Translations under genes and position numbers: made by a program
Shown: positions 1-5,867 of the stretch, in pieces
How positions within the stretch are numbered: the first letter of the stretch is position 1
How the letters are laid out: each line of letters starts with the position of its first letter
Origin: an uncultured Oscillospiraceae bacterium
Lineage (GTDB): Bacteria; Bacillota; Clostridia; Oscillospirales; Acutalibacteraceae
NCBI GenBank assembly: GCA_900553255.1
Contig: USCI01000118.1
Coordinates: 1 to 5,867, forward strand
DNA length: 5,867 nt
Direction of reading: 5' to 3'
Notes under the pieces: generated by a model
What the model was told of the DNA's origin: nothing
Databases searched by the model: none
What the model saw: only the letters and a program-made list of their open reading frames with translations

Positions 1-55
1 ACCACTCCTACTCAAAATGCACTAGCTGATTGCTAGCACTTTTTCGACAGACTGA
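1..55. other. Left-edge intergenic sequence, no gene supported
   Basis: All three plus-strand frames meet a stop early (bases 22-24, 27-29 and 34-36), so at most the last few codons of an upstream gene could lie here, and nothing identifies one. The stretch contains a small inverted repeat, CTAGC at 22-26 and GCTAG at 32-36 with a 5-base loop. It is followed by a run of T at 40-44. This could be a weak terminator for a rightward gene outside the window, but a 5-bp stem is marginal. Confidence 0.4.
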
Positions 56-93
56 ACAAAACCCGGACAGGATACAGCCTGTCCGGGTTTTGT
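56..93 (-). terminator. Intrinsic terminator of the phosphoglycerate mutase gene
   Basis: A perfect 16-bp inverted repeat pairs bases 56-71 with 78-93 around a 6-base loop. Its core is GC-rich (CCCGGACAGG paired with CCTGTCCGGG). Read on the minus strand, the GC core is followed by TTTTGT, as expected for a rho-independent terminator. It lies 7 bases beyond the stop codon of the minus-strand gene ending at 101. The T-run after the core also exists on the plus strand (88-91), so it may act in both directions on convergent transcripts. Confidence 0.88.
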
Positions 94-100
94 CTGCTCT

Positions 101-1309
101 CTATTCGGAAAACAGCCGGTCGATCAAGGTGTAGCCAACCTCCACAAAACGGCCGGTATCCCGCGCCGCCTGTTCGGTAAACACCGGACATCCATCCGTC
201 TCCCGGTTACTGCGGTACAGCAGATACGGTACCGGTTCGGCCGAATGGGTGCGGATGGCGAGCGGCGTCGGATGATCGGGAAGAATCAGCAGGGAATAGG
301 GTGTCATCCCCTCCATCTGTTCCAGCAGCGGGCCGAGAATCTGCCGGTCAATTTCCTCGATCGCTTTAACCTTATTCTGTACTTCGCCCCGGTGCCCGCA
401 TTCATCCGGCGCTTCCACATGGATGTATACAAAATCGCATCCGGCCCGGAGTTCGTCCACAGCCGCCTGCATCTTACCGGAAAAATTGGTGTCGATGTAA
501 CCGGTTGCTCCCGGCACATCGCATACCTTCATCCCGGCAATACGGCCGATCCCCTTGAGCAGATCCACCGCAGAAATTACGGCGCCGGTTTTATGATGCC
601 GCTGCGTAAAATTCTCAAGCTGCGGCCGCTTGCCCTGCCCCCAAAGCCAAATCGCGTTTGCCGGAGGAAGCCCGGCCTGACGCCTTTTCTGATTGACCGG
701 GTGATTTTCCAGCAGCGCGCAGCTGCGGCGCATCATGTCCAGCAAAGGCGCCGCATCCGGGTGCGCAGGAAGATATTCGCCGATCCGCCTGCCCGGGATG
801 TCATGCGGCGGTGTCAGCTTGCCGAGCGCGGTTTTTCCGCCGTGCCAGACCAGGCAGTGCCGATAGGCAGTGCCGGTATAGTAATCGAATTCCCCTCCGC
901 CAAAAGCCTCCTGCAGACTGTTTATGATTTCTCGTGCCTCCTGCGTGTGGATATCACCGGCACAGTAGTCCTGCATGTTCCGGTCTTCATAGCTGCCAGC
1001 GTCCGAAAGGGTAACCAGATTGCAGCGGAAGGCCACATCGTCGTCGGCCAGTTCGATGCCGATGTTGGCCGCCTCCAGAGGGGAGCGGCCGGTATAGCAG
1101 GCCTTCGCGTCGTAGCCCATAACCGCCAGATTGGCCACATCGCTGCCCGGCGTCATCCCCTCCGGCACCGTGCGTACGATGCCGACCTCGGCACGCTTGG
1201 CAAGGGCGTCCATATTTGGTTTTACGGCCGCCTCCATCGGCGTGCGTCCGCCGAGCGCGGGGCAGGGAATATCCGCCATGCCATCGCACAATAATACGAT
1301 ATACTTCAC
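101..1309 (-). CDS. apgM: Cofactor-independent phosphoglycerate mutase, archaeal (ApgM) type
   Basis: The 402-residue product belongs to the metal-dependent alkaline-phosphatase superfamily branch that interconverts 3- and 2-phosphoglycerate in the cytoplasm without 2,3-bisphosphoglycerate. The N-terminal metal site is visible as LLCDGMAD (Asp9). PGSDVANLAVMGYD carries the presumed phospho-acceptor Ser56 and is followed by YTGRSPLEA (72-80). The C-terminal metal ligands are in HVEAPDECGH (Asp302, His306) and LPDHPTP (Asp345, His346), with a further His at 355. The length of about 400 residues matches the family, and all hallmark motifs are intact. Translation probably starts at GTG 1309-1307, because an AAAGGTGG ribosome site sits 7 bases upstream. 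The gene is transcribed alone, with its own promoter and terminator. Caution: a subgroup of this family has been annotated as 'proposed homoserine kinase' from genomic context, and sequence alone cannot settle which reaction this member performs. No threonine-pathway neighbour is seen here. Confidence 0.9.
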   Translation of the reverse strand: MKYIVLLCDGMADIPCPALGGRTPMEAAVKPNMDALAKRAEVGIVRTVPEGMTPGSDVANLAVMGYDAKACYTGRSPLEAANIGIELADDDVAFRCNLVTLSDAGSYEDRNMQDYCAGDIHTQEAREIINSLQEAFGGGEFDYYTGTAYRHCLVWHGGKTALGKLTPPHDIPGRRIGEYLPAHPDAAPLLDMMRRSCALLENHPVNQKRRQAGLPPANAIWLWGQGKRPQLENFTQRHHKTGAVISAVDLLKGIGRIAGMKVCDVPGATGYIDTNFSGKMQAAVDELRAGCDFVYIHVEAPDECGHRGEVQNKVKAIEEIDRQILGPLLEQMEGMTPYSLLILPDHPTPLAIRTHSAEPVPYLLYRSNRETDGCPVFTEQAARDTGRFVEVGYTLIDRLFSE

Positions 1310-1316
1310 AGAAAAG

Positions 1317-1325
1317 CCACCTTTT
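1317..1325 (-). promoter_or_regulatory. Ribosome binding site deciding the GTG start of the mutase gene
   Basis: On the minus strand the bases read AAAAGGTGG, close to the anti-Shine-Dalgarno complement. Seven bases separate it from GTG at 1309-1307. It supports the GTG start, and the protein from that start begins MKYIVLLCDG, directly at the first beta strand of the family. Confidence 0.75.
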
Positions 1326-1339
1326 CTTTGATTTTCTTC

Positions 1340-1348
1340 ATTATAGCA
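1340..1348 (-). promoter_or_regulatory. Extended -10 promoter for the mutase gene
   Basis: On the minus strand the bases read TGCTATAAT, a perfect -10 hexamer with the TG extension. The -35 position 17 bases upstream (1368-1363, TTTCGT) is a poor match, which is tolerated with an extended -10. Transcription would start near 1333, giving a 5' leader of about 24 bases. Confidence 0.7.
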
Positions 1349-1453
1349 GAACCAAAAGAAAAACGAAAGGCAGAAATCGGTAGTTCCACATATTATCTAA
1401 AACGCGGGACAAACGGAAGGGATATTTGGTTGCCGTCTGTTATGAAATAGGGT
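1349..1453. other. Spacer between divergent promoters
   Basis: This AT-rich stretch separates the leftward and rightward promoters. I find no convincing operator palindrome, riboswitch or small gene in it. A purine-rich run (1354-1370) lies just upstream of the leftward -10. Confidence 0.4.
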
Positions 1454-1482
1454 TTGCATTTTTCCGGATCCTGCGCTATAAT
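1454..1482 (+). promoter_or_regulatory. Sigma-A promoter for the sodium-pump genes
   Basis: TTGCAT at 1454-1459 (four of six matches to the -35 consensus) is followed by exactly 17 bases and then a perfect TATAAT at 1477-1482. The predicted transcription start is near 1489, giving a leader of about 96 bases before the GTG at 1585. I see no clear riboswitch or attenuator in that leader, only short weak pairings such as GGGT at 1512-1515 with ACCC at 1522-1525. Confidence 0.78.
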
Positions 1483-1570
1483 AAATACCATATTTTATCA
1501 TGGGCGGGAATGGGTTTTTACACCCGGACAGACGTTTTGGGAAGCCTTTCACAGACACCGCTTCGAGAAA

Positions 1571-1576
1571 GGAAGG
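1571..1576 (+). promoter_or_regulatory. Ribosome binding site deciding the GTG start of the gamma subunit
   Basis: GGAAGG sits 8 bases before GTG 1585-1587 and is preceded by further purines (1565-1570). Earlier in-frame codons, such as ATG at 1510, lie close to the presumed transcription start and have no comparable site. Confidence 0.65.
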
Positions 1577-1584
1577 ATATTCCG

Positions 1585-2016
1585 GTGAATCAGTTATTTG
1601 CATGTTTAGCTACCGCAGACACCGGGGACGGTATGACGGTAGGGGAAAGCATGGCAAACGCCGGGCAGACCATACTGATCGGTCTGGTCGTTGTTTTTGC
1701 CGTGCTGATTCTGTTGACCCTTATTTTTTACCTTTTTGGCCGGATTATGGACCGAAAAGGAGGAGAGGCTCCGGCTAAAGCGGTTCCGGCGGTAAAAGCG
1801 GAACCGATTCCGCCTGTTGCTCCCGCCAAAAAGGCCGGGACACAACCTGGCCTGCATGCGGAAGACGATGAGATTATCGCGGTGATTGCGGCCGCCGTTG
1901 CTGCAATGGGCGCTTCCGAAGGAAAGCGTTACGCGGTCAAGAAGGTTACCCGCGTACGGGGAGAGCGCCCGGTGTGGGCTATGGCCGGCCTGGCGGAAAG
2001 CACCCGCCCGTTTTAA
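1585..2016 (+). CDS. OadG-family gamma subunit of a sodium-pumping decarboxylase
   Basis: This small membrane protein of 143 residues anchors and assembles the sodium-translocating decarboxylase complex (oxaloacetate, methylmalonyl-CoA or glutaconyl-CoA type). A short N-terminal segment leads into one membrane helix at about 30-52. A flexible Ala/Pro/Lys linker follows (about 59-92). The C-terminal block EIIAVIAAAVAAM (96-108) and a basic VKKVTRVRG stretch end in PVWAMAGLAESTRPF; this helix plus Trp/Ala-Gly tail is the pattern found in longer OadG homologues of Firmicutes. GTG is chosen as start because of the ribosome site 8 bases upstream. The frame stays open another 53 codons upstream, but that part is predicted leader. 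There is no biotinylation motif (no AMKM), so it is not a fused biotin carrier. The beta subunit gene follows 42 bases later. Substrate specificity cannot be read from this subunit. The family call rests on architecture and the downstream OadB. Confidence 0.82.
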   Translation: MNQLFACLATADTGDGMTVGESMANAGQTILIGLVVVFAVLILLTLIFYLFGRIMDRKGGEAPAKAVPAVKAEPIPPVAPAKKAGTQPGLHAEDDEIIAVIAAAVAAMGASEGKRYAVKKVTRVRGERPVWAMAGLAESTRPF

Positions 2017-2058
2017 TGCGCAGTGCCGTGATTCTATCGTTGGAGAGGAAGGAAACGC

Positions 2059-3345
2059 ATGGGGGCTTTATGGGAAGCGATTGTCAAACTCTGGAACGAT
2101 TCCGGGCTTGTCCGGTTATTTAATTTTGAGGGAGGCGGCTGGAAAAACCTGATTATGATCGGCATTGCCTGTGTGCTGATCTATCTTGCGGTAAAAAAAG
2201 GCTTTGAGCCGCTGCTTCTGCTGCCGATTGCCTTTGGTATGCTCCTGGTCAATCTGCCGTTGTCCGGCATCATGGATCCGCAGCGCAATTCCCTGGTGCC
2301 TCTGACACCGGAGGAGTTGGAACATCTCTCACAGGGGATATACGATCAGGTCTATCCCGTGTTTGAGCAGAACGGGCAATACTACTGGCAGCATTTTGAA
2401 AACGGCGGCCTGATGTGGTATCTGTATCAGGGGGTCAAGTTTGGTATTTATCCTCCGCTGATTTTCCTCGGCATCGGCTGTATGACCGACTTTGGTCCGC
2501 TGATTTCCAATCCGCGCAGTTTCCTTCTCGGTGCGGCTGCACAGCTTGGCATTTTTATCACCTTCTTTGGTGCTCGTTTGCTGGACATGACCGGTATCGA
2601 AGTGCTTTCCTTCAATCTGCAGCAGGCGGCTTCCGTGGCCATCATCGGCGGTGCTGACGGGCCGACAGCAATTTATCTCACCTCCAAGCTGGCGCCGGAG
2701 CTGCTTGGTCCGATTGCGGTTGCGGCATATTCATATATGGCGCTGGTGCCGATTATCCAGCCGCCGATCATGAAGCTGCTGACTACCAAAAAGGAACGTT
2801 CCGTGGTGATGACGCAGCTGCGCACGGTTTCCAAAACCGAAAAGATCCTGTTCCCGATTTTTGTGACGGCGATCTGCGTTTTGCTGCTGCCGAGTGCGGC
2901 TCCGCTGATCGGCATGCTCATGCTGGGCAATCTGTTCCGGGAAAGCGGCGTGGTGGAACGCCTTTCCAAGACGGCACAGAACGAATTGATGAACATCATT
3001 ACGATTTTCCTCGGCGTGACGGTTGGCGCAACGGCAAATGCCAATACCTTCCTGCAGCCGCGTACGATTGCGATTATTGTGCTTGGCCTTCTCGCCTTCG
3101 CCATCGGCACCGCAGGTGGCGTACTGTTCGGCAAGCTGATGTATGTGTTTACCAAGGGGAAGGTCAACCCGCTGATCGGTTCCGCCGGCGTATCGGCTGT
3201 TCCGATGGCGGCACGCGTTTCCCAGAAGGTCGGACAGAAAGAGAATCCGGGCAATTTCCTGCTTATGCACGCCATGGGGCCGAATGTGGCCGGTGTCATC
3301 GGTTCGGCAGTTGCTGCCGGCGTCCTTCTGTCGCTGTTTGGCTGA
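2059..3345 (+). CDS. OadB-family beta subunit, carboxybiotin decarboxylase and sodium pump
   Basis: This integral membrane protein of 428 residues decarboxylates carboxybiotin and couples the reaction to Na+ export; the family norm is about 375-435. Aligned from memory with Klebsiella OadB, the ion-coupling residues keep a constant offset of three: Asp200 in GGADGPTAIYLT (D203), Tyr226 in YSYMALVP (Y229), and Asn370, Gly374, Ser379 and Arg386 in NPLIGSAGVSAVPMAAR (N373, G377, S382, R389). All are present, so the pump should be active. Also conserved are FEPLLLLPIAFG (49-60), MTDFGPLISNPR (142-153), ESGVVERLS (295-303) and HAMGPNVAGVIGSA (404-417). Hydrophobic segments occur at about 30-46, 51-71, 125-142, 155-172, 214-235, 263-286, 310-325, 335-357 and 400-426, with a polar stretch at 72-118. 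An AGGAAGG ribosome site precedes ATG 2059. The gene follows the gamma subunit by 42 bases and should share its promoter. Which acid is decarboxylated depends on a carboxyltransferase not encoded here. Confidence 0.95.
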   Translation: MGALWEAIVKLWNDSGLVRLFNFEGGGWKNLIMIGIACVLIYLAVKKGFEPLLLLPIAFGMLLVNLPLSGIMDPQRNSLVPLTPEELEHLSQGIYDQVYPVFEQNGQYYWQHFENGGLMWYLYQGVKFGIYPPLIFLGIGCMTDFGPLISNPRSFLLGAAAQLGIFITFFGARLLDMTGIEVLSFNLQQAASVAIIGGADGPTAIYLTSKLAPELLGPIAVAAYSYMALVPIIQPPIMKLLTTKKERSVVMTQLRTVSKTEKILFPIFVTAICVLLLPSAAPLIGMLMLGNLFRESGVVERLSKTAQNELMNIITIFLGVTVGATANANTFLQPRTIAIIVLGLLAFAIGTAGGVLFGKLMYVFTKGKVNPLIGSAGVSAVPMAARVSQKVGQKENPGNFLLMHAMGPNVAGVIGSAVAAGVLLSLFG

Positions 3346-3371
3346 CCGAAACTTACGGATAAACAAAATGT

Positions 3372-3406
3372 GCAATGGGCGGGTGGCAGCTGCACCCGCC
3401 CATTGC
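3372..3406 (+). other. GC-rich hairpin without U-tract between pump and helicase genes
   Basis: Bases 3372-3385 pair perfectly with 3393-3406 (14 bp, about ten of them G-C) around a 7-base loop. The following plus-strand bases (TGTGACAAGCC) contain no U-tract, so this is not a canonical intrinsic terminator for oadB. It ends 27 bases before the helicase start codon. On the minus strand the hairpin is followed by ACATTTTGTTT, which is more terminator-like, but no gene reads in that direction here. Possible roles are partial termination, protection of the upstream mRNA 3' end, or processing. Confidence 0.7.
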
Positions 3407-3433
3407 TGTGACAAGCCGCTTTGAGGAGAGATT

Positions 3434-5867
3434 ATGCAGGATATTAACGCCTTTTACCGATTGAGAAAGCAGATTATGGAGCGGGAGTTCTCCCGGATGA
3501 ATAAACAGCAACAGGAGGCGGTCTTCCATACGGAGGGTGCCCTGCTGATTCTGGCGGGTGCCGGAAGCGGCAAGACAACCGTGCTGGTCAACCGTATTGC
3601 CAATATGATCAAATACGGCCGTGCGTACACCAGCCGCGAAATGCCCGCCTCCCTGTCGGAGGAGGACTGGCATCTGCTGCAGGATTGTGCCGCGGGGATC
3701 CGTCCGGTGACCGCCGAGGCGGCTGCGCTGTGTGCGGTGGATCCGTGTCCGGCCTGGCGGATTTTGGCGATTACCTTTACCAACAAAGCGGCAGGCGAGC
3801 TCAAGGAACGCCTGACCAACATGCTGGGCAGCGAAGGCGGGGAGGTTATGGCAAGTACCTTTCACGCCTTCTGTGCGCGCATCCTTCGGCGGGAATGCGA
3901 ATATCTCGGCTATACCTCCCACTTTACTATTTACGATACGGATGACAGCCGGCGGCTGATGAAGGAATGCATGAAGCTGGCCAATGTGGAAGAAAAGACG
4001 CTCAGCCACAAAGCCATACTCGGCGAGATCGGCAGGGCAAAGGACTGCCTGCTGACGCCGGAGGAATATGCGCCGCAGGTGGGAAGCGATTTCCGCCGCA
4101 AAAAGGTTGCGGACTGTTACCGCCTGTACCAAAAACGTCTTAAGGACGCCGATGCCATGGATTTCGATGATCTGCTCTGCCGCACGGTGGATTTGTTTGT
4201 GCAGAACCCGGACGTGCTGGAGCGTTATCAGAAGCGCTATCGTTATCTGATGGTGGATGAATACCAGGATACCAACCATGCGCAATATAAGCTGATCAGC
4301 CTGCTGGCGGCGCGCAGCGGTAATCTATGCGTGGTCGGCGACGACGACCAGAGCATTTATAAATTCCGCGGCGCTACGATTGAGAACATATTGAATTTCG
4401 AGGACGAGTTTCAGGACTGTAAGGTCATCCGCCTTGAGCAGAATTACCGTTCCACCCAGAATATCCTGAATGCCGCCAATGCAGTTATTGCCAAAAACCA
4501 GAACCGGAAGGGGAAAACGCTCTGGACCCAGAATCCTGAAGGGGACAAGCTGAAGGTACACACGCTCGACAACGAAGACGAAGAGGGGCGTTTTATTGCC
4601 GACACGATTTTGGAAGGCATAGGAAATGGGCGAAAATACAGCGACTTTGCGATATTGTATCGGGCGAATGCGCAGTCCAACGCTGTGGAACGGGCGCTGG
4701 TAAAAAGCGGCGTTCCTTACCGTGTGATTGGCGGCCATCGCTTTTATGACACCAAGGAGGTTCGTGACGCCATGGCGTACCTCCGCGTGATCCAAAACCC
4801 GGAGGACAGTATCAGCCTGCGCCGCATTATCAATGAGCCAAAGCGCGGGATCGGGGATACGACAATGGACAATGCAGCGGAAATTGCGGAAAACCTCGGT
4901 GTTTCGCTGTATGAAGTCATCGCACACGCCGGGGATTATCCTAGTATCAGCCGCGCTTCTGCAAAGCTGAAATCCTTTACGGATATGCTGGATCATCTGC
5001 GGGAAATGAACGATGATCCGGAAAACAGCGTGCATCTGTTATATGCCACCATGCTGGAGAATACCGGGTATCTTGCCATGTGGCAGGCCGCCGGAGAGAC
5101 GGAAGCCGCCCGGGTGGATAATCTGAATGAATTGGCTTCCTCCATTAAGGATTACGAAAAAAACAGCGACAGCGATTTCCCGGATCTGGCCGGTTTTCTC
5201 GAAGAGGCTGCCCTGATGACCGATGTGGACAATTACGATGCCTCTGCGGACAGCGTGGTTATGATGACGATGCATGCAGCCAAGGGGCTGGAATTTCCGG
5301 TGGTATTTCTGCCCGGGTTTGAAGACGGCCTCTTTCCGGGCATGCAGACCATCTATCAGCCGGATGAGATGGAGGAGGAGCGCCGGCTGTGCTATGTGGC
5401 GATTACCCGTGCCAAGGAAGAGTTGTATCTTTTGCACGCCAACAGCCGTATGATCTATGGATCGACCACCCGCAACCGGATTTCCCGTTTTCTGCAGGAT
5501 ATTCCGGAAAACCTTATGGAGTGCACACAGCAGTGTCATGAAAGCGCCGGCACTGCCTACTCCTATGCAAGAGGCAGTGCCGAGTGGCAGCCGAAGCCTG
5601 CCTTCAGCGGCGCAGCATCCTACGGAAGGAGTGAGCATCCCGCCGCTGGCAGCGTAGAAAAGCCAAAGAGCTTTACACGCCCCGTCTCCATCAGTAACGG
5701 GACGGCTGCGGTCAGCTGGCAGAAAGGGGACCGTATTGTGCATAAGGTCTTTGGCACGGGAGTGATTACAGCGGTTACGCCGATGGGTAACGATCAGCTG
5801 CTGGAAATCCATTTTGAAAAGGTCGGCGTGAAAAAAACCATGGCAAATTTTGCGCCGCTGACGAAAA
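3434..5867 (+). CDS. pcrA: PcrA/UvrD-type superfamily 1A DNA helicase, 3' end cut by window
   Basis: This is an ATP-dependent 3'-5' DNA helicase of the PcrA/UvrD/Rep family, acting in nucleotide excision repair, replication-conflict resolution and removal of recombinase filaments. The frame is open from ATG 3434 to the window end (811 codons). The ribosome site GAGGAGAG sits 3 bases before the ATG. Motifs in order: Q motif NKQQQEA (23-29); Walker A GAGSGKTT (42-49, Lys47); motif Ia ITFTNKAAGELKERL (113-127); STFHAFC (141-147); Walker B DEYQDTN (275-281); motif III GDDDQSIYKFRGA (302-314); motif IV QNYRST (336-341); motif V TMHAAKGLEFPVVFL (from 612); motif VI EEERRLCYVAITRAK (647-661, Arg659 as arginine finger). 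A variable linker (about 685-758) leads to a C-terminal Tudor-like domain from WQKGDRIVHKVFGTG (762 on), the RNA-polymerase-binding module of PcrA. The last residues FAPLTK match the usual PcrA terminus, so only one or two codons and the stop are probably missing. Oddities: an insert of about 41 residues between motifs I and Ia, and Phe311 where Bacillus PcrA has a DNA-stacking Trp. No good promoter is seen just upstream, so read-through from oadB is likely. Confidence 0.96.
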   Translation, partial: MQDINAFYRLRKQIMEREFSRMNKQQQEAVFHTEGALLILAGAGSGKTTVLVNRIANMIKYGRAYTSREMPASLSEEDWHLLQDCAAGIRPVTAEAAALCAVDPCPAWRILAITFTNKAAGELKERLTNMLGSEGGEVMASTFHAFCARILRRECEYLGYTSHFTIYDTDDSRRLMKECMKLANVEEKTLSHKAILGEIGRAKDCLLTPEEYAPQVGSDFRRKKVADCYRLYQKRLKDADAMDFDDLLCRTVDLFVQNPDVLERYQKRYRYLMVDEYQDTNHAQYKLISLLAARSGNLCVVGDDDQSIYKFRGATIENILNFEDEFQDCKVIRLEQNYRSTQNILNAANAVIAKNQNRKGKTLWTQNPEGDKLKVHTLDNEDEEGRFIADTILEGIGNGRKYSDFAILYRANAQSNAVERALVKSGVPYRVIGGHRFYDTKEVRDAMAYLRVIQNPEDSISLRRIINEPKRGIGDTTMDNAAEIAENLGVSLYEVIAHAGDYPSISRASAKLKSFTDMLDHLREMNDDPENSVHLLYATMLENTGYLAMWQAAGETEAARVDNLNELASSIKDYEKNSDSDFPDLAGFLEEAALMTDVDNYDASADSVVMMTMHAAKGLEFPVVFLPGFEDGLFPGMQTIYQPDEMEEERRLCYVAITRAKEELYLLHANSRMIYGSTTRNRISRFLQDIPENLMECTQQCHESAGTAYSYARGSAEWQPKPAFSGAASYGRSEHPAAGSVEKPKSFTRPVSISNGTAAVSWQKGDRIVHKVFGTGVITAVTPMGNDQLLEIHFEKVGVKKTMANFAPLTK

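Noticed and set aside
245..1294. Plus-strand open frame of 349 codons opposite the mutase gene
   Set aside because: The minus strand carries every motif of the phosphoglycerate mutase family. The plus-strand translation has no recognisable domain and is rich in Arg and His, typical of a shadow frame in GC-rich coding DNA.
61..1531. The 10-mer ACCCGGACAG occurring at 61-70 and 1522-1531
   Set aside because: One copy is half of the terminator stem and the other lies in the pump leader without a pairing partner. This looks like chance similarity.
1426..1584. N-terminal extension of the gamma subunit from ATG 1426
   Set aside because: It would begin upstream of the predicted promoter -10 at 1477-1482, and its sequence is not OadG-like. 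The GTG at 1585 has a proper ribosome site and gives a normal-length protein.
2272..2412. Polar stretch in OadB at residues 72-118 as an unusual insertion
   Set aside because: Klebsiella OadB has a polar segment of comparable length at the same place, so it is normal for the longer family members.
3338..3363. Possible promoter for the helicase (TTGGCT with a later GATAAA)
   Set aside because: The spacing is only about 14 bases and both hexamers are weak matches, so I do not call it.
2673..3414. Overlapping minus-strand open frames opposite oadB
   Set aside because: The plus strand encodes the highly conserved OadB core including GGADGPT and NPLIGSAGVSAVP, while the minus-strand products are unstructured Arg/Thr/Pro-rich translations.
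3353..4285. Minus-strand open frame of 310 codons opposite the helicase start
   Set aside because: It overlaps the unmistakable helicase motifs I to II on the plus strand, its product shows no family features, and its start has no supporting context. It does end close to the hairpin at 3372-3406, but that is not enough to call a gene.
4325..5812. Two consecutive minus-strand open frames (4325-5035 and 5039-5812) opposite the helicase
   Set aside because: Both are antisense shadows of conserved helicase motifs III to VI, with no recognisable protein features.

Overview
The window looks like chromosomal core sequence from an anaerobic, moderately GC-rich Firmicute. The oxaloacetate-decarboxylase-type sodium pump genes, the PcrA-type helicase, the AGGAGG-like ribosome sites and the TATAAT promoters all fit the class Clostridia. 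A gut lineage such as Oscillospirales is my guess from protein style only; I could run no search.

Layout. Positions 1-100 hold no gene that I can support, but contain a strong intrinsic terminator. The minus strand from 1309 to 101 encodes an archaeal-type, cofactor-independent phosphoglycerate mutase (alkaline-phosphatase superfamily; some members are annotated as a proposed homoserine kinase). The 275-base gap 1310-1584 is a divergent promoter region: an extended -10 promoter fires left into the mutase and a near-consensus sigma-A promoter fires right. The rightward unit is a short OadG-type gamma subunit (GTG start 1585, end 2016), then an OadB-type beta subunit (2059-3345). A GC-rich 14-bp hairpin lacking a U-tract follows, then a PcrA/UvrD DNA helicase (ATG 3434) that runs off the right edge, probably within a codon or two of its natural stop.

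How the genes fit together. OadG and OadB are the membrane half of a sodium-pumping biotin-dependent decarboxylase: OadB decarboxylates carboxybiotin and exports Na+, and OadG assembles the complex. The soluble half (carboxyltransferase and biotin carrier) is not encoded here, and no biotin carrier gene lies between the two pump genes, so those partners must be encoded elsewhere. All the catalytic and ion-coupling residues I could check in OadB are present. The helicase is same-strand and only 88 bases downstream; it may be co-transcribed but has no evident functional link to the pump.

I see no previously undescribed system. The points most worth a second look are the stand-alone gamma/beta pump pair, the hairpin without a U-tract between pump and helicase, and a roughly 41-residue insert between motifs I and Ia of the helicase.
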